Counted from the stretch's first letter, positions 1 through 11,728 are shown. The stretch is DNA of 64,000 bases from Pisolithus tinctorius (GCA_024663395.1 JANFAH010000002.1:6324001-6388000), one strand, 5' to 3'. Notes: generated by a model not told the origin, from the sequence alone. Translations and numbers: made by a program.

Positions 1-2229
1 CGTCTATTGCTCATTCCATCTGAATCCTGACCCTGGGATTCCCTGCGACTGCACAGCTGCAGAAAATGGAGCCATCATGCCTGATTTCACCAGATGCCGT
101 CCGCTTATAAGGCCCAGCCACTGGTGGTGAGTCGCATAAGTTCCTTAACAGAACGATTGAGCAAATCGCGAAGTTTACCCTAGCCTACCTTCTATATTCG
201 ACATCATCCGGGAACAAGATGAACGACGTCGGCATCAAATCTCGAATGATCCATCACGGGGAACTGGGAGTGGTCTGAGTACCAGATTCCTCGGTTGCGA
301 CGCAGATATGATGACAAGAGAAGCGGGAGCGGGCCACTGACGTATCGGGAGTTCGACATCTATTAGGGTCGGCAGGTCGTGGAAGCTGTCACAAGGAGCA
401 CAGCCGTTAAGAACAGAATCATTGCCTGACAACGCAGCAGGATTTTTGTTCTCGGCCTCGGCTTCTGACAGGTCGCTCACAGCAAGCTGCAGTCTTAGAC
501 TCCTCATATATTGTCATTGATCCAATCGTGTGCGGAGAATTTCTTCTGGCCATCCTTGCTCCTCGACCGTTGCAGGGTGATTGAAGGATCCAGATGTCAG
601 TTAGACGGGTATCGACATAATGGGTCCTGCAGGTGTAAGATGAATACGCAAGAGTTGTTCATCGATCCCCCCTACGAAGGGGCAGTACTTGACATTACTA
701 CACTTGCTGTATCTCCTCGCTACTATCAGTGACAAGAAATACATGGGCCTACGTTCCATGAAGATATTGATTGTCCCTTGAGAGTATGAGTCTCGAAGAA
801 TCCACTCGGAGAACTGAAGTATGACCTGTTTGATGCGAAGCGCGTTGCCCTGCACCCTGCCATGCACATGTTTGGCTCTTCGGAGGGCTCGAGTATCGTA
901 AAACACAGCGTCCCCACAGATCAGTGCTGGAAATCGGATCAAATATGATAAAATTTAGGGAGGCCTATCACGCACGTGTACGACCCTGTTACCACAGGAA
1001 GGCTCGACAGTAATAATAAAAAAGCGAGAAACAACGGATCCGGAATAGTGGTCACGCCACATGGCGGAAAAGAAACTTCCTGAATGATCTAGATCTCGGG
1101 GAGTTTGTATGCAGGCAATCGCGGCAACCTCCAACGCATGACATGATCAGGCAATTTTCTGAGTCCTTCAGTCTGTTTATCCTCTTATGCATCACCGGTC
1201 AATGTCAATATGCGAGCATCCGAGAGCAAAGCTGGACTACAGACCTGGATATTTCCGCAGGAAGACGCTCACTGCGAGGGTTGTTGCTAATCGCATATTT
1301 CCGCTCAGGTTCAATGCCTGTTTGAGTACCAAGCGACATACATTCAGGTTGATAAGTGCTGTGAGCGGAACAAGTTTCTGACCTATTTACGCAGAAGGAG
1401 CGCGACGAGATGCACTGGGAAGACATGGTCCTTGACGGTGTGACCCGGACATCTCGCGGCAATCTGATTCCTTCTCACCAGAGAACTTTGCGTCGTCGTA
1501 CATACCGCCCATCCTAAGTGTATCGCGACAATGTAACAAGAGACCCGTACCACTGGAGTGCGGTTGAACTGGCAACGCTGGCCACTCAGAGGTGCCAGCG
1601 GTACGACGAAGCGCCTTCGGGCGAATAGGGTGTGATGCCTGGTGCTTATATCAATGTCGTACTTGCGCCTACACGGATGTGGATGTGATAAACGACCAAC
1701 CGATTATAACTTCCTACCCTTGGGACTTCCAAGTAACCTTCCGCTTTACAGACCATCACTGTCCACAAGATTGTTGATGATTAGCTTCAGACGGAGTACC
1801 TGAGCCATTTCGGAGCTGAGCAAAAAGTTGAAATGCAGACGCCGTCGTGTAAACTGCCGTTCGTCGAGCCATTCCATTCAACGTGTTTTCCGAGGTCAAG
1901 CCCCTCGGGCAGAGGCAGCCCCACAAACCGCTGACATAGTCTGGATGCCAGCCTGTCTATGGAGTTACTTTGCCTCATTAGACGGATCTGGTATCCAGAC
2001 TACCGGGGCGTTGGTGTATAGGTATACTAGTTGTAGACGGCAGTTGCGTATACCGCTGTAGGGCATTTTATTAGGTAAACATTTCGCAGGGGCACGTGAC
2101 TCGACGCGGGCAGTTCGTTACTCGGCGAGCTAAACGGGTGTACAGACAACGAGAATGCCAAGGAAGCGCTGGCAGGACAGCTACGGTTGCTGGGAGACCC
2201 AGTGACCTATTCATCCACAAGAGCGAACC
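1..2229. other. Gene-poor stretch, no intact gene seen
   Basis: Only short, unconvincing open frames lie here, and no splice-consistent gene or known domain was found. Unlike the DNA after about 5.2 kb, CpG is common. Around 515-560 there is a weak match to 3450-3500 inside the membrane-protein gene (shared core TCGTGTGCG followed by AGAAT), so part may be an old, heavily decayed copy of that gene. No mobile-element ends were recognised. Confidence 0.5.
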
Positions 2230-2640
2230 CACTCAATGAAAGACACCCCATCGGCACCCCAAGCGCACGTCGTAATCCCAAATCCACCCATTCCTCTGAG
2301 ACCCACGTTTACCTGATCCCGTCCATCCCCCCTCCTCAGTTCTATGCATCAATGCATCCACTACTATCTCGTCGTGCGACGTGATCGTCTCGTCGAGATC
2401 AAGCACTTTCAATCCCGCTCTCGACCCATCTCGTCCATGCGCGGGATGCTCCAGGGGGAACTTCACCGCCAAGCACATGAACACAACACACCATTGGTAC
2501 CAGTAGACCTCTTGAGCAGGTAACTGCGCAGGATAATGACCCAGGCATTGAACACGGCCTCCCACTCAGACCCAACGACTGTATTAACAGTACCTTATCG
2601 GACTCGCTATACGACATAAGTGAGTGTACGCGCCCTCAGG
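2230..2640 (+). pseudogene. Degenerate partial copy of the membrane-protein gene 5' exon
   Basis: This stretch aligns by eye with about 3070-3480. Shared blocks include GGGATGCTCCA (2435) versus GGGATACTCCA (3310), ACTTCACCGCCAAG in both, and GTACCAGTAGACC in both. Scattered substitutions and small indels destroy the reading frame. The copy is in direct orientation about 0.85 kb upstream of the intact gene, as expected for an old tandem duplication. It has no transposon ends. In this copy the PVD block is followed by GTAACT, a possible splice donor, which hints that the intact gene may also have, or once have had, an intron there. Confidence 0.55.
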
Positions 2641-3041
2641 GGGTTACTGTACTGACCTCGGCGTCGTAGACACAATGACTGAGGTATAAGTACATTCGTG
2701 TCAAGAACGTGACCATTGACTATGAAAACTGCATGCATACGCGCACCACAAACCATCATTGTGAACAAGGAGACCAGCATGACGGCCTTGTCCTGCAACT
2801 GGATGATGGTCTTCATGATGTATACAACACGTACATGTCAGACTCGGAAGAACGCCGCTGCGAAGAAGATGCTGCCGGTATGTCAAGTGACATGTCGGGG
2901 GGCTGTTACGCAACGGAACTCCGACTAAGAACTTCGGAGGGAGGAGGCCGCCATTGCATACCCCCGGAGTACCACTAGAGCAAAGGGGATCACCGGAATA
3001 CCATCGATACCACTCAAGACCTGCAAGAATACCCAGCAAGA

Positions 3042-4883
3042 ATGGCCTCGTTGACCCCCTTTCCATCCACAGGCTCAGACTCGCCCAACAGATACCCCAC
3101 CAACACCCGCACACCCCACTCTCAACTCCACCACCCACTCCTCAGAGACACGCGTTCATCCGACCCCAGTCGTCCCTCCCCATCCTCCTCATCTCCTCTA
3201 CGCGTCAATGTCAATGCCCCAAATACCGCGTCACCACGCAAACCACCCAGCCTGATCGACTCGCCGCCAAGGTCTGCAGCACGCTCACGACCCACCTCGC
3301 CCATCCGCGGGATACTCCAATGGGGACTTCACCGCCAAGAATGTGAACGCGAAACACCTTTCGTACCAGTAGACCCCTTCAGGCGGTTTCGCAGATTTTC
3401 GTTATATAACAGTCCAGACGTCGAACAGGGCCATCGCCCATTCGTCGACCCCGTCGTGTGCGAAGAATCCCTCTGTTTCTGTTGCTTCCCCTGTCCAAAT
3501 CCTAAAGACCGCATCCGTGAACACGGTCAGCGCGCGAAGGATTTCGTCGTAGACACTCCCAAGACAAGTATACCTACACCTAATGCTACGACTCCCTTCC
3601 TTGTATTTCTCGCGCATCGCGAGGCTCTTCGAAGAAGCCGAAGTTAGTCAACCAGATATCGACAGGTTACTCCGCGCATGTGAAGCCAGCAACCGCACCT
3701 GGGATCGACGTGCAAGGATGAGCCCCATTCCACAGACGCCCAATGTATACCATCAAGATCATGGTCTACCTTTTTCAGACGATTGGACTACGGCGAACGT
3801 AGGTCCCTCACTGGTCAGATTCAAGAGTTCCTGGGAGTCCTTCATCGATTCCCTCCTCCGAGAATGGAAGACGCTCAACATCGTCTCCGCACTACTACTC
3901 TCGTAAGTGACCATCTATGCGTCTCACACCCATCTCATCACACCTTTTCTTAGAGCCATCCTGTCCATGTTCCAAAACCTAGAAATGTCCTACGACCCCC
4001 TCGTACGCACGACAGCACTCCTATCGCTCACGTGCGCACTCATGTCCCTCTTGTACGGATGCGTATACATCATCCGATTCGCGACCATGAAAAGCATGTA
4101 CAAGGCCACGAGATGGCCGCAGGAGACACAGAGAACGACAACATTCATTTTGTGGAACGTCTGGGTAATGCTGGCATTACCCGGGATATGGCTGGCTTGG
4201 TGCGTCACCTCTCTCTCTCTTCCCCTCCTCCCTTTCTCATCACGCATATATGCAGGTCCATGATATTTTTTATCGCCTCTATCCTCGCTTTCGTATGGCA
4301 CTCCGGTTCCACAACCGATCCAGTCACACCTTCCCCACTCAGCCCCAACGCGGCGATCGGCCCCCGGGTGCTCGTCTCAGCCTTTTTCTTCTTGGGCCTC
4401 GTTTATTTTTGCGCGATCGTGAAGACGTTACAGGGGTACGGCAGGGTGAGCGGCACGACAAGGGACACTGAAACGGCGAGGGAAACGAGAGATGCCATCA
4501 GGGAAGGGAGGGATGGAGAGAGGGAGATGGAGAGAAGAAGCGAGAGGGGGAGAGGACGCGAAAGACGGCCTGGGCGAGGCAGAGCAAACGACCGCGAAAA
4601 AGACTGGAAACGCACCCCTCGTGAAGACGATGGACCCGAAAGCGAACCAGAGCCAATTTCTCGGACGTATAACCACGGTGGCGGTAATGACGATCGCGGT
4701 TCATCCGCTTTGGACGTCCTTCCGGGTCTCGGGTTGCGCGGACTAGAGAGTTCGCATGCCTCGGATGAGCAGGGACGCGAGCAGGAGCGTACTCGAGATG
4801 TGGCTCGTGATGTCGTGTATGAAGAAGCCAGCCTAGAGAGTGGTGAGGGGAGAGAGCATCGTGATGGAACTGCGAGTGTGTAA
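3042..4883 (+). CDS. Multi-pass membrane protein, basidiomycete conserved family of unknown function
   Basis: This is the one convincing host gene. The N-terminal ~100 residues are Pro/Ser/Arg-rich and probably disordered and cytosolic. The middle holds a conserved soluble block (SRIARLFEEAEVSQPD, then RARMSPIPQTPNVY), followed by four likely membrane helices (around LNIVSALLLS, LLSLTCALMSLLYGC, FILWNVWVMLALPGIWLAW, and IASILAFVW/FFFLGLVYFCAIV) and a long charged Arg/Glu-rich tail. I recall this WNVWVMLALP-type protein as widespread in Agaricomycetes without an assigned function. Two introns are clear: 3903-3953 (51 nt, keeps frame) and 4200-4255 (56 nt, restores Trp across the junction). The link between the N-terminal exon and the exon starting near 3553 (acceptor TCGTCGTAG) is unresolved: both frames are open between 3380 and 3550. 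The start at 3042 is the first ATG of the Pro/Ser frame. The stop is TAA at 4881. Confidence 0.8.
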
Positions 4884-5959
4884 GTCGCAGGCGCCCCGTT
4901 TTGGGAGAAGAGGGGAAGGGGGCATAATAGCATACGTTACCAAGCACCCATTCGTGGGTACTTTCATTGCACCATCAGAGCACAGCATGGCGTTGTATCG
5001 TTGATCAGGAGACGGTAGTACTCTGCGTGTTTTTCTTATTCCAGCAGTATTTATTCGCTCGAGACACGAGTCGTGCGGCGCACCGCGGATAACAGACAAG
5101 GCCAAGCAATGTGTAGGTGTGTAAGCCAGACAGAACTGGACGTAAATTATCTCCGCGACTCGGCAGCGACATACATATTCATAATCCGATCGGTCCACTG
5201 GTCGCACGACCATAGCTACCCCTGTTGCAACATGGATCTCGAAAATGTACATTTTGTGTGGCCTCTTGGCACACATCATGCATCATCTATCAATATGGCA
5301 TGCAGATTTGCATCAAGCCCAAGTGTTTGCACGTGTAGGCATGATTGCAAACTTTCCATCAACTACCCCACTCTACAATGCAACTGGTGATGCATTGGTC
5401 CTGGCTTCAGAGGGCTTGGACCTGTGATAGTAAATTATAGAAAAATGCAGATTTCATCATCTACAGAATTTGTACACTATGCTTCTACATCTGAGTCATC
5501 TGAGAGTTCCAATATCCAACTTAGATCTTCTGCATCTGAACTGACAGTTGTAGAACCTTTCTCCTCTTCAGATGCAAGTTCCAGAGCTGAAGAGAGACCA
5601 AGTTCACATAACATGAGGTTGCAATTGTGGGTGTCAGTAAATCCCTGATTCTAGCACAGTATTCACAGAGTGGTACTGGTCACCCACAGTGTAATGGTCC
5701 CATGGCTAGCATGGCCCACACTGTCCCACACCATCCCACAGACTCACAGTGCAACATCACCACAGCATCACAGCAGTACAGTCCCCCACAGGCACCCACA
5801 TGTAGCTTGCTGAGCTTGGTAGTTATAGTTGGTAGTCTGTACAGTTGGTATTTTCACTTGTTACTTGTTACCAGGTAGTGCTAGGTGGTAGTGAGTTGGT
5901 AGTGATTTACTAGTAGAACTTCTTTAGCCTGTACCTCACCCACTTTTGTGAATTGTGAT
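4884..5959. other. Host-to-transposon transition zone, no gene recognised
   Basis: Up to about 5230 the DNA resembles the upstream host region with frequent CpG. After that CpG nearly disappears and CA/TG dinucleotides dominate. A Ser-rich open stretch at 5430-5645 and a stretch at 5245-5420 are open, but I recognise neither. 5640-5800 is rich in CCACAG/CACAG words, probably a decayed simple repeat. The true border of the element cluster was not located. Confidence 0.4.
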
Positions 5960-7035
5960 GAAGCAAGCACACCACTGTGATCATCCTGTCAGGGGCTATA
6001 ACTTTACTTATGATGTCATCACAATCTAATGACATAATATGTTGAAAGACTTGTGATTTTCCAAGTATTTTGCATTTCTCTCATAGATTTTTGCACTTCA
6101 TGATAAGGTAAGCAGAGTTTCATGGTCTCATGATCAGGCACTACAACTTCTGTTATGACATCACCATTCTGTGACTACTTCCTGTGGTTCTACATTTTTC
6201 ACTACCAAAAATGTAGTGGTTGGTTGGGTAGTGTCTGCATTTTTGATTACCTGATTAGTGTTGTGCTATATAGTGTCTGCATTTTTGACTACCAAAAAAG
6301 TGTAGTGTAGTTTAATGTTTGTTGTGTAGTGTTCACATTTTTGACTGCCAAATAAATGTAGTGTAGTATTGTGTACATATTTGACTACCAAAAGTGTAGT
6401 GATGATTAAGAAATTATGTAGTGTGGCATAGCCACTAAGCATTGAAAAAAATTTCAAGTCCACCAAATGCACAAAAATGTGCAATTATGGACACCAATAC
6501 TCACCTTTCATGCAACAGTGCAAAGCCACCCAAAACCAAACAACTTTGTTTTCCTGTTATAGGGTGATGTTGTCTACCACATACCTATTTGATTACCACA
6601 AATAGGTAGTCTTGTGAAGCCCAAGTGTATGCTTTTTTAATTATTAAAGAAGTGTAGTTGATTAGGGTTGTTGGCTAATGGGCTAGTAGACTACTACCAA
6701 TTCAATTCTCACAAGTTAGTAGTTGTATGGAATAGCCCTAGAGTGCACTTTTTTGATTACCAAGAAAGTGAAATTGATTAGGGTTGTTGGTCAGTGGGCT
6801 AGTAAATACTACCAATCTGATTACCACAAGTCAGTAGCAGTACAGGATAGCTCTAGAGTCAGCATTTTTGATTACCAACAAAGTGTAATTGATGGTCATT
6901 AGCTAATGGGCTAGTAAACTACTACCAATTTAATCACCACAAGTTGGTAGTAGTATGGGATAGCCCTATAGTGCATGTTTTGTAGTGTAGTGATTACTGA
7001 AAAAGTGTAATACTACTAGTAGTCTAGTAGATGAT
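5960..7035. repeat. Relic of a foldback-element core with GTAGTG/ACTACCA-type repeats
   Basis: 5985-6185 resembles the cores of both foldback elements (28900-29030 and 44390-44520): the same order of a TTTTGCATTT...CTCA block, a TGATAAG block, a catgatcaggc-type block, ACTACAACTT and a TATGACATCA-type block. It is followed by repeated GTAGTGT..TTTTTGACTACCA units of about 50-110 bp to 6420 and looser GGGCTAGTA..CTACTACCAA units to 7030. It lacks the palindromic arms and CACATG cluster, so it appears to be an old fragment. Confidence 0.5.
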
Positions 7036-7079
7036 TACAACTTGTGAATGAATAACTTACAGTCCAAATCAGAAGCAGT

Positions 7080-7382
7080 GAAGACAAAGATGAGAGTAGG
7101 TGAAGCCAATGAAAGGACATGAGGTCTCTGCAAGAGAAAGAGACTTAGACATGAAGTCCTAGCATAGAATGAGACATTAGATTTTGCAAGTTTGTGGATA
7201 GCTCTGGTCAAGGCAAGGACTGGGTCTTCAGGGACATCCCCATCACCATTGCCCCGACCATCAGGCCTGTCATCAGGATTATTGTCTGGAGGCTCATTGT
7301 CAGGGTCTCCACCATGACCAGGTCCTTGTGGGGTAATGAAAATATATCTCTGGTGGTCAGTGTGACCAGACTGAGATGTGCT
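7080..7382 (-). pseudogene. Truncated Gag N-terminus of a Ty3-type element (LTR-D family)
   Basis: The reverse strand encodes a Gly/Asp/Pro-rich stretch (PGHGGDPDNEPPDNNPDD) followed by EDPVLALTRAIHKLAKS. I recognise this as the start of the acidic Gag linker of basidiomycete Ty3/gypsy elements. It begins directly after the 3' end of a minus-strand LTR-D copy, where Gag would start if LTR-D is the 5' LTR of this element. Coding resemblance is lost at about 7090 and no Pol follows. It links the long LTR-D family to a Ty3-type body. Confidence 0.55.
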
Positions 7383-8427
7383 GTGAGTCAAAGTGTCAAA
7401 GTCACACAACACCCCTGACTTCCTCTTAGGGTGGAGTAGGAGTGGGTTGGGCTGTGGAGTACAGTGGTCAAAGTCCAAAGTGAATCCAACCACTGGGGGG
7501 TGAGATATTCAACAAACAGTGAGCAGAGGGGTATGGAGGAAAGTTTTGGACGCAGAGTTTGGAGTCAGAGGTTGGAGGTCAGATGAGAGGGCATTGGGTT
7601 CAGCTAGTGTGCTGCCCCCTTGCATGAGCTCAGCCCTTGTATTTCAGAGGCAGAGTGGACTCAGAGGGAGTTGGAAGTGGGGGCTTTATTGTCAATATTC
7701 ATACTGATTACATTGAAGTACTATGTGGCCTTATATATGATGTAGGTCAAGGGTGGGGCAGTGTAGAATGCAAGCCAATAAACATATAACAGGTTAGCAG
7801 TAACTCTGACACAAGGGATAGAGGATAGGGATGATGGGGACCTTAACTGAGACAAGGGAACTACTACAATGAGGGAGAGAGGGTAAATACTGAAGGAGCA
7901 GAAGAATGGAGAAAAACTGACACTAGGGCAGAACCCTATCTGGGATGCAGGGCTGCAAGTCTGATATCCTGACAAGCTGACCAAGGTCTTGGAGGAGGCA
8001 CAGGTGAAGGTCTGGCCTTCATGTGACTGGCCTGAGAGTGGAGGTGGGTGGAGTTGGTTGGAATACAGACAGGGGACATCAGAGAGGTGTGGAGATGTGA
8101 TGGAAGGGTTGGAGGAGTGCAGGAATGCATCAGAAGAGGGTAGAGAAAGGTTCCCAGGGTGTGGAAGAGGGTGGAGTAGATGTTAGGGGCTTATGCCAAT
8201 GTCATGGTCATGACACAAAGTGTGGAAAGGTGGTGAAAACCAACCAAAGACAACACCAAAGACAACAAAAAAGTGAGTGGTGGTTTACCTCTGCAGAACC
8301 TGGAGGGCAGAAAAATCTAATGTGGGGGGGAACTTCAAGTGGAGTGCTCCTGGCACAAGTCATCAACAAGTTACACAGGAGAAGATGAATGAATGATGAG
8401 AGGGTGAGGGATGCTGAGTGGAGTAAT
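7383..8427 (-). mobile_element. LTR-D copy D3, partial, split by LTR-B
   Basis: Read on the reverse strand, this matches the 3' part of LTR-D copies D1 (16060-16261) and D2 (52265-52450). Shared features are the terminal ...CTTTGACTCACA, the AACCAACC/TTGGTTGG block and the GACTTGTGCCAGGAGCAC-type block. The left end TGTGAGTCAAAG at 7383 is intact. LTR-B (7394-8215) is inserted 11 bp inside it. The copy stops at 8427, where an LTR-A copy begins, so its 5' portion is missing. Confidence 0.65.
7394..8215 (-). mobile_element. Solo LTR-B, 822 bp, TSD CAAAG
   Basis: The element starts TGTCAAAGTC and ends GTCATGACA, and is flanked by perfect 5 bp duplications CAAAG at 7389-7393 and 8216-8220. A reverse-strand TATA-like site (catatataagg, near 7730) gives the orientation. 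It shares short blocks with LTR-A (the TGTCATGACCATG start, CCCCCTTGCATGA, CTCAGCCCT..TATTTCAGAGG), so it is a related LTR family. No internal genes remain; it is the product of LTR-LTR recombination. Confidence 0.75.
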
Positions 8428-9163
8428 TGTCAAGTCCAGGTCTACTCTGACCAACTCCAATGCTAGACAAATTCTGGGGAGAGGTATGGAAGCAAGTCTG
8501 ACACAGAAGAAATGAACTCTAACTGGTGGAGTGTTGGCAGGAATGAAGTCTGCCAAGGTAAAGGCAGAGTGGAGTGAGGGCACCGGGTTTAGCTTGTGTG
8601 CTACCCCCTTGCATGATCTCAGCCCTCATATTTCAGAGGTAGAGACCAGACAGAAAGTTGGAGGTAACTCTGACAGACATAAGATGGAGACAGAGGGAGT
8701 AGGAACTAAGTTTATATTCATACTGAAGAACAGTGGAATACAGTACATACTTTTTATACCACTACAGTGATACAGTAACTGGAACTGGAACTGACATACA
8801 GAGACTCATAAATCTTCAAGTAAAAACTTCCTAGACAATGAATGAAGGGAAGACAGAAAACATATGATGGGTAACATAGGACAACCCAAAAAGGAAACAG
8901 TCTAGGTGCTGGACCATGTGGTGTGCATGCTGTGGAGTACCTGGCTGCACCCTGTCAAGGAGAAGTCTGAAAGGAGGTCACATGACCCCTCAGAGAATGG
9001 TCTGCATGGTCCAACAGCAGACCAGCACAAGTCTGACAGCAGTCAGAGTGGAGAAGGGTCATAACTGACAGAGGGTGCATGGAGTTGGTGCAGAGTGAGT
9101 GAATGACTGGTGGAGAAGGGTGTGGAGTGAGTGGGGACTTAGGACAAATGTATGGTCATGACA
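8428..9163 (-). mobile_element. LTR-A copy A1, 736 bp, no matching target duplication
   Basis: It aligns on the reverse strand with the LTR-A copies at 20756, 43036, 44599 and 46956, including the TGTCATGACCAT start, ACTTGACA end and TATAAAAAG promoter region. The flanks are GTAAT on the left and GTGCC on the right and do not match. The left neighbour is a cut LTR-D copy, so this is probably a rearranged junction rather than a simple insertion. Confidence 0.65.
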
Positions 9164-9357
9164 GTGCCCCCCCCTAGGGCCTGAACCCCTGAAGGCTGCA
9201 TGTTTGGAACAAGATCAACACAAGTTGATCATTTTGACATTGTTTGATGCCTTGAGGATAATGGCTTTAGCTGTGGTGGAGCTCCATTGGAGTTCAAATA
9301 ACTGCTTAAAAACATGTGTTAGGGCACCAACCCTTCATACCTCTCCCCCCCATCATC
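9164..9357. other. Short spacer upstream of coiled-coil relic
   Basis: No repeat or gene was recognised. A run of CCCCCCCC sits at its left edge. Confidence 0.3.
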
Positions 9358-10206
9358 ATGTCTTTCCAGCATGAGAACACAACCCCCCAACCAACCCCAG
9401 GCCACTCCTGTGACTATTCCCAAGTTGTGGATGATGCATTGGTCATCCTCACTGATGACTCAACTGACACTGAGTGGGAGAAGACCATGGAGAAGGCATG
9501 CTGATGAGAGGAGGCCAAATGGAGGGAGAGAGAGCACAAGGCCAAGAGGTGGAAGGTTGAGGAGGAGTGACTGGAGGGGGAGCAGAAACAGAGGGAGGAG
9601 GAGGAGGAGGCCTGAAGGAAGAAGGCAGCAGAGGAAGAAGAGGTGCAAAAGAAACAGGTGGCAGAGGAGGCAGAGAGACAGTGGCAGAGGGTGTCAGAGG
9701 AGAGGGCCCAGGCCAGGCAGGATGAGGCTGCCCAGAGGTGTGTGGTGGAGCCCTATGAGCCAGGTGGAGCTGACTCATAGGTTACCTTTACCATTATCTT
9801 TTCAGGTTGTGTGGCATGGTGTATGACATCAACACTGCCCAGAGGGTCCCTGGGACCTCTGTGGTGGTCACCATGACCAGGAGGGCCCTGTGCACCTGCT
9901 GCATAGTGGGGAAGATGGTGGGCCAGTGCTTGCAGGGGTCAGGGAAGACAAGGGCCTGTGTGCCCTGCCAAAATAAAAAGAAGGTGTGTAGTTGGATGAA
10001 GGAGGACTTGATGGCAGGGCCATTGTGAAAAAGAGTGGGGACAGGGAGCTCCTGAGGGGAGAAGAAGAAGAAACCATGAGGGAAGGGGAGGGAAAAGGCG
10101 ATGGAGCTGGAGGAGGCAGATGATGAGTGGGAGGCAGGTGAAGAGGATGAGGAGGAGCCAGTGACACTGCATGAGGGTGGTGAAGAACAAGTGATGGAAG
10201 AGTAGA
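9358..10206 (+). pseudogene. Broken coiled-coil plus CxxC-cluster protein, repeat-associated family
   Basis: The frame starts with MSFQHENTTPQPTP, then a long Glu/Lys/Arg/Ala coiled coil (9470-9760, e.g. VAEEAERQWQRVSEERAQAR) broken by several TGA codons. A short intron (about 9766-9804, ending TTTTCAG) follows. The second exon carries a Cys cluster of the form CTCC-x7-C-x9-C-x2-C-x5-C around 9890-9990, then an acidic tail. I recall this layout (acidic/basic coiled coil, Cys cluster, acidic tail) from many repetitive basidiomycete proteins, though the function is unknown to me. The TGA stops fit CGA decay. Gag-like or DNA-binding roles are guesses. Confidence 0.5.
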
Positions 10207-10478
10207 GTAGATTTTTTTTTTGTCGTTGTTTTTAGTTTGGGTCTTTGTACTACTACAAATTAGACTTGTGACTTTTACTTTTACTCTGAGAAGTGAGGTG
10301 GACAAGTGGAGAAAATTCTAAGGTACTTAAGGTAGTTCAGTAAGGGGTGGAGTTGGCCCACAGAGGAAGGTTACATGGGCAGAGTACTATGGCAGAGGTT
10401 GATATGGGCCAGATTTGTGTGGATAGCATTCATGGAAGGTGGAGACTATGTCAGAAGCATGATCTGATGAAAATGCAA

Positions 10479-10547
10479 CCAGAGCTGGGATTGAACCAGT
10501 GACCTCCTGTTAACCAGGTGCTCTAACCACTGAGCTATATGGTCTGG
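10479..10547 (-). ncRNA. tRNA-like sequence with RNA polymerase III A and B boxes (tRNA relic or SINE head)
   Basis: On the reverse strand an A box (TAGCTCAGTGG) and a B box (GGTTCAATCCC) are correctly spaced. The acceptor stem is CCAGACC paired with GCTCTGG (6 of 7 pairs). The T arm has four pairs and a TTCAATC loop. The anticodon arm around GGTTAACAGG does not pair well and there is one extra base before the D arm, so it is not a convincing functional tRNA. A SINE head or a decayed tRNA gene are both possible. Confidence 0.5.
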
Positions 10548-10729
10548 GGTACCAGTGTCAGTAGTTTGGGGGGTTAGACCACTACTGTGGGAACAAATCT
10601 CCACGAAGAGTAATGCACAGAATGCACCATCTCCAACATGATCCAGCTCAGTTGCAAGCAACCAAGAGGTTTCTTCATCAGTGTTCTCATAACCAGCCCA
10701 GTGGACCAGGTATAAGAGTTGGCAGTGGT

Positions 10730-11300
10730 GGTGATGGCGGTGTGAGGAAATAGAACAGTGAGGATTTGAGGATAGGGTAGAATCTGAGAGGGAGTGAGTA
10801 AGACCAAAGGGGCTCCTATAGCCTGAGCAAAGGAAAGATGGGGTGGGAGACTGTCTGGGGCAGTCTGGGACAGCTTAAACTTGTTCTCATCTTTGGGGGT
10901 AATTAACACTGCATGCATTTCACAATTTTTCATGACCAAACATGTTGAAAAAAATTGAAAGAAGAGATACAATGTTATAATGGATGTTTTCAAACAAAAA
11001 ATCCAAAAGTAATATTTTATTTTCTTTGCATGTCCCACCTATAAATATTAATTGATGGTAATGACAATTAGCTTCTAGTCTAATGACAACTACTGTCAAT
11101 TCATGTTTGCTGGTGGAGAAGGCAAAGGAAATGAAATATTATTTTTGTATTTTGTCAATGAAAACATCCATTATAACATGGTATCTCTTCCTTCAATTTT
11201 TTTCAACATGTTTGGTCATGAAAAATTGTGAAATGCTTGCAGTGTAACTTGTCTATTTGTAAAAACTTACAGTATGAGCAAACTGTAAGTAAGTGCTGAC
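10730..11300. repeat. Repeat-E copy 1, split by a MITE
   Basis: 10770-10860 (GAGTGAGTAAG..CCAAAGGGGCT..CTATAGCCTG) and 11262-11320 (GCTGACTAAGCA..AAAAGCGAA) match 59380-59450 and 59583-59620 in the same order and orientation. The MITE at 10907-11244 lies between the two matching blocks and is absent from the other copy. Element type is unknown; it may be an LTR or a UTR of one. Confidence 0.5.
10907..11244. mobile_element. MITE, 338 bp, TIR about 86 bp, TSD TAA
   Basis: The ends are CACTGCATGCATTTCACAAT and its imperfect inverse ending GCTTGCAGTG. The terminal inverted repeats reach about 10992 and 11158. A TAA trinucleotide flanks both sides (10904-10906 and 11245-11247). The 3 bp duplication and CACTGCA end fit a CACTA-like group, and the termini closely match the larger element at 39022-42116, of which this could be a deletion derivative. 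A TAA duplication would also suit PIF/Harbinger. Confidence 0.7.
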
Positions 11301-11320
11301 TAAGCACACAAAAAGCGAAC

Positions 11321-11728
11321 TCACAGCAGGCAAGGATGCTGTGGACTGACTGCTAAATTGAGTGCCAAACTGCTTGTGGATGGAAAATTGTGCTGTGCAC
11401 CCAAATAGTGGTGCTGGGGTCTATGATATTTGTAAATTTGTTGCAGATGTTTCCTGTATTCACACATTAACAAGACATGATGTCCAAGATACACTGAATT
11501 TAGCCTAGCACTACTTTGAAATCTCTCAGCTAAAACTTGCAGGTGAGCCCAGATGAGTGGCTTTTCTTTGTGACATGGCCTGCATACCATAACAGGCAGT
11601 AAATTCCTCATTGTATGCATGAAGTCTGAGGCTTGCAACATGCATCGCACTTCACAGCATCCTCTCATTGAGTAGACCAGTTCAATACAATTAGATTTCA
11701 AGAGTGTAGTCATAATTCCTATGTACAT
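11321..11728 (-). pseudogene. Unrecognised relic ORF, 135 codons
   Basis: The reverse strand is open for 135 codons with plausible protein composition (PCHKEKPLIWAHLQVLAERF, then a basic region YRKHLQQIYKYHRPQHHY). I do not recognise the family. It sits between repeat-E and the WD40 relic, in CpG-depleted DNA. It could be a fragment of a transposon gene or a chance frame. Confidence 0.3.

Noticed and set aside
4403..4947. Long open frames antisense to the membrane-protein tail
   Set aside because: They are shadows of the Arg/Glu-rich, low-complexity C-terminus of the forward gene.
8428..9163. LTR-A1 as a simple solo LTR with target duplication
   Set aside because: The flanking 5-mers GTAAT and GTGCC do not match, so a rearranged junction is more likely.
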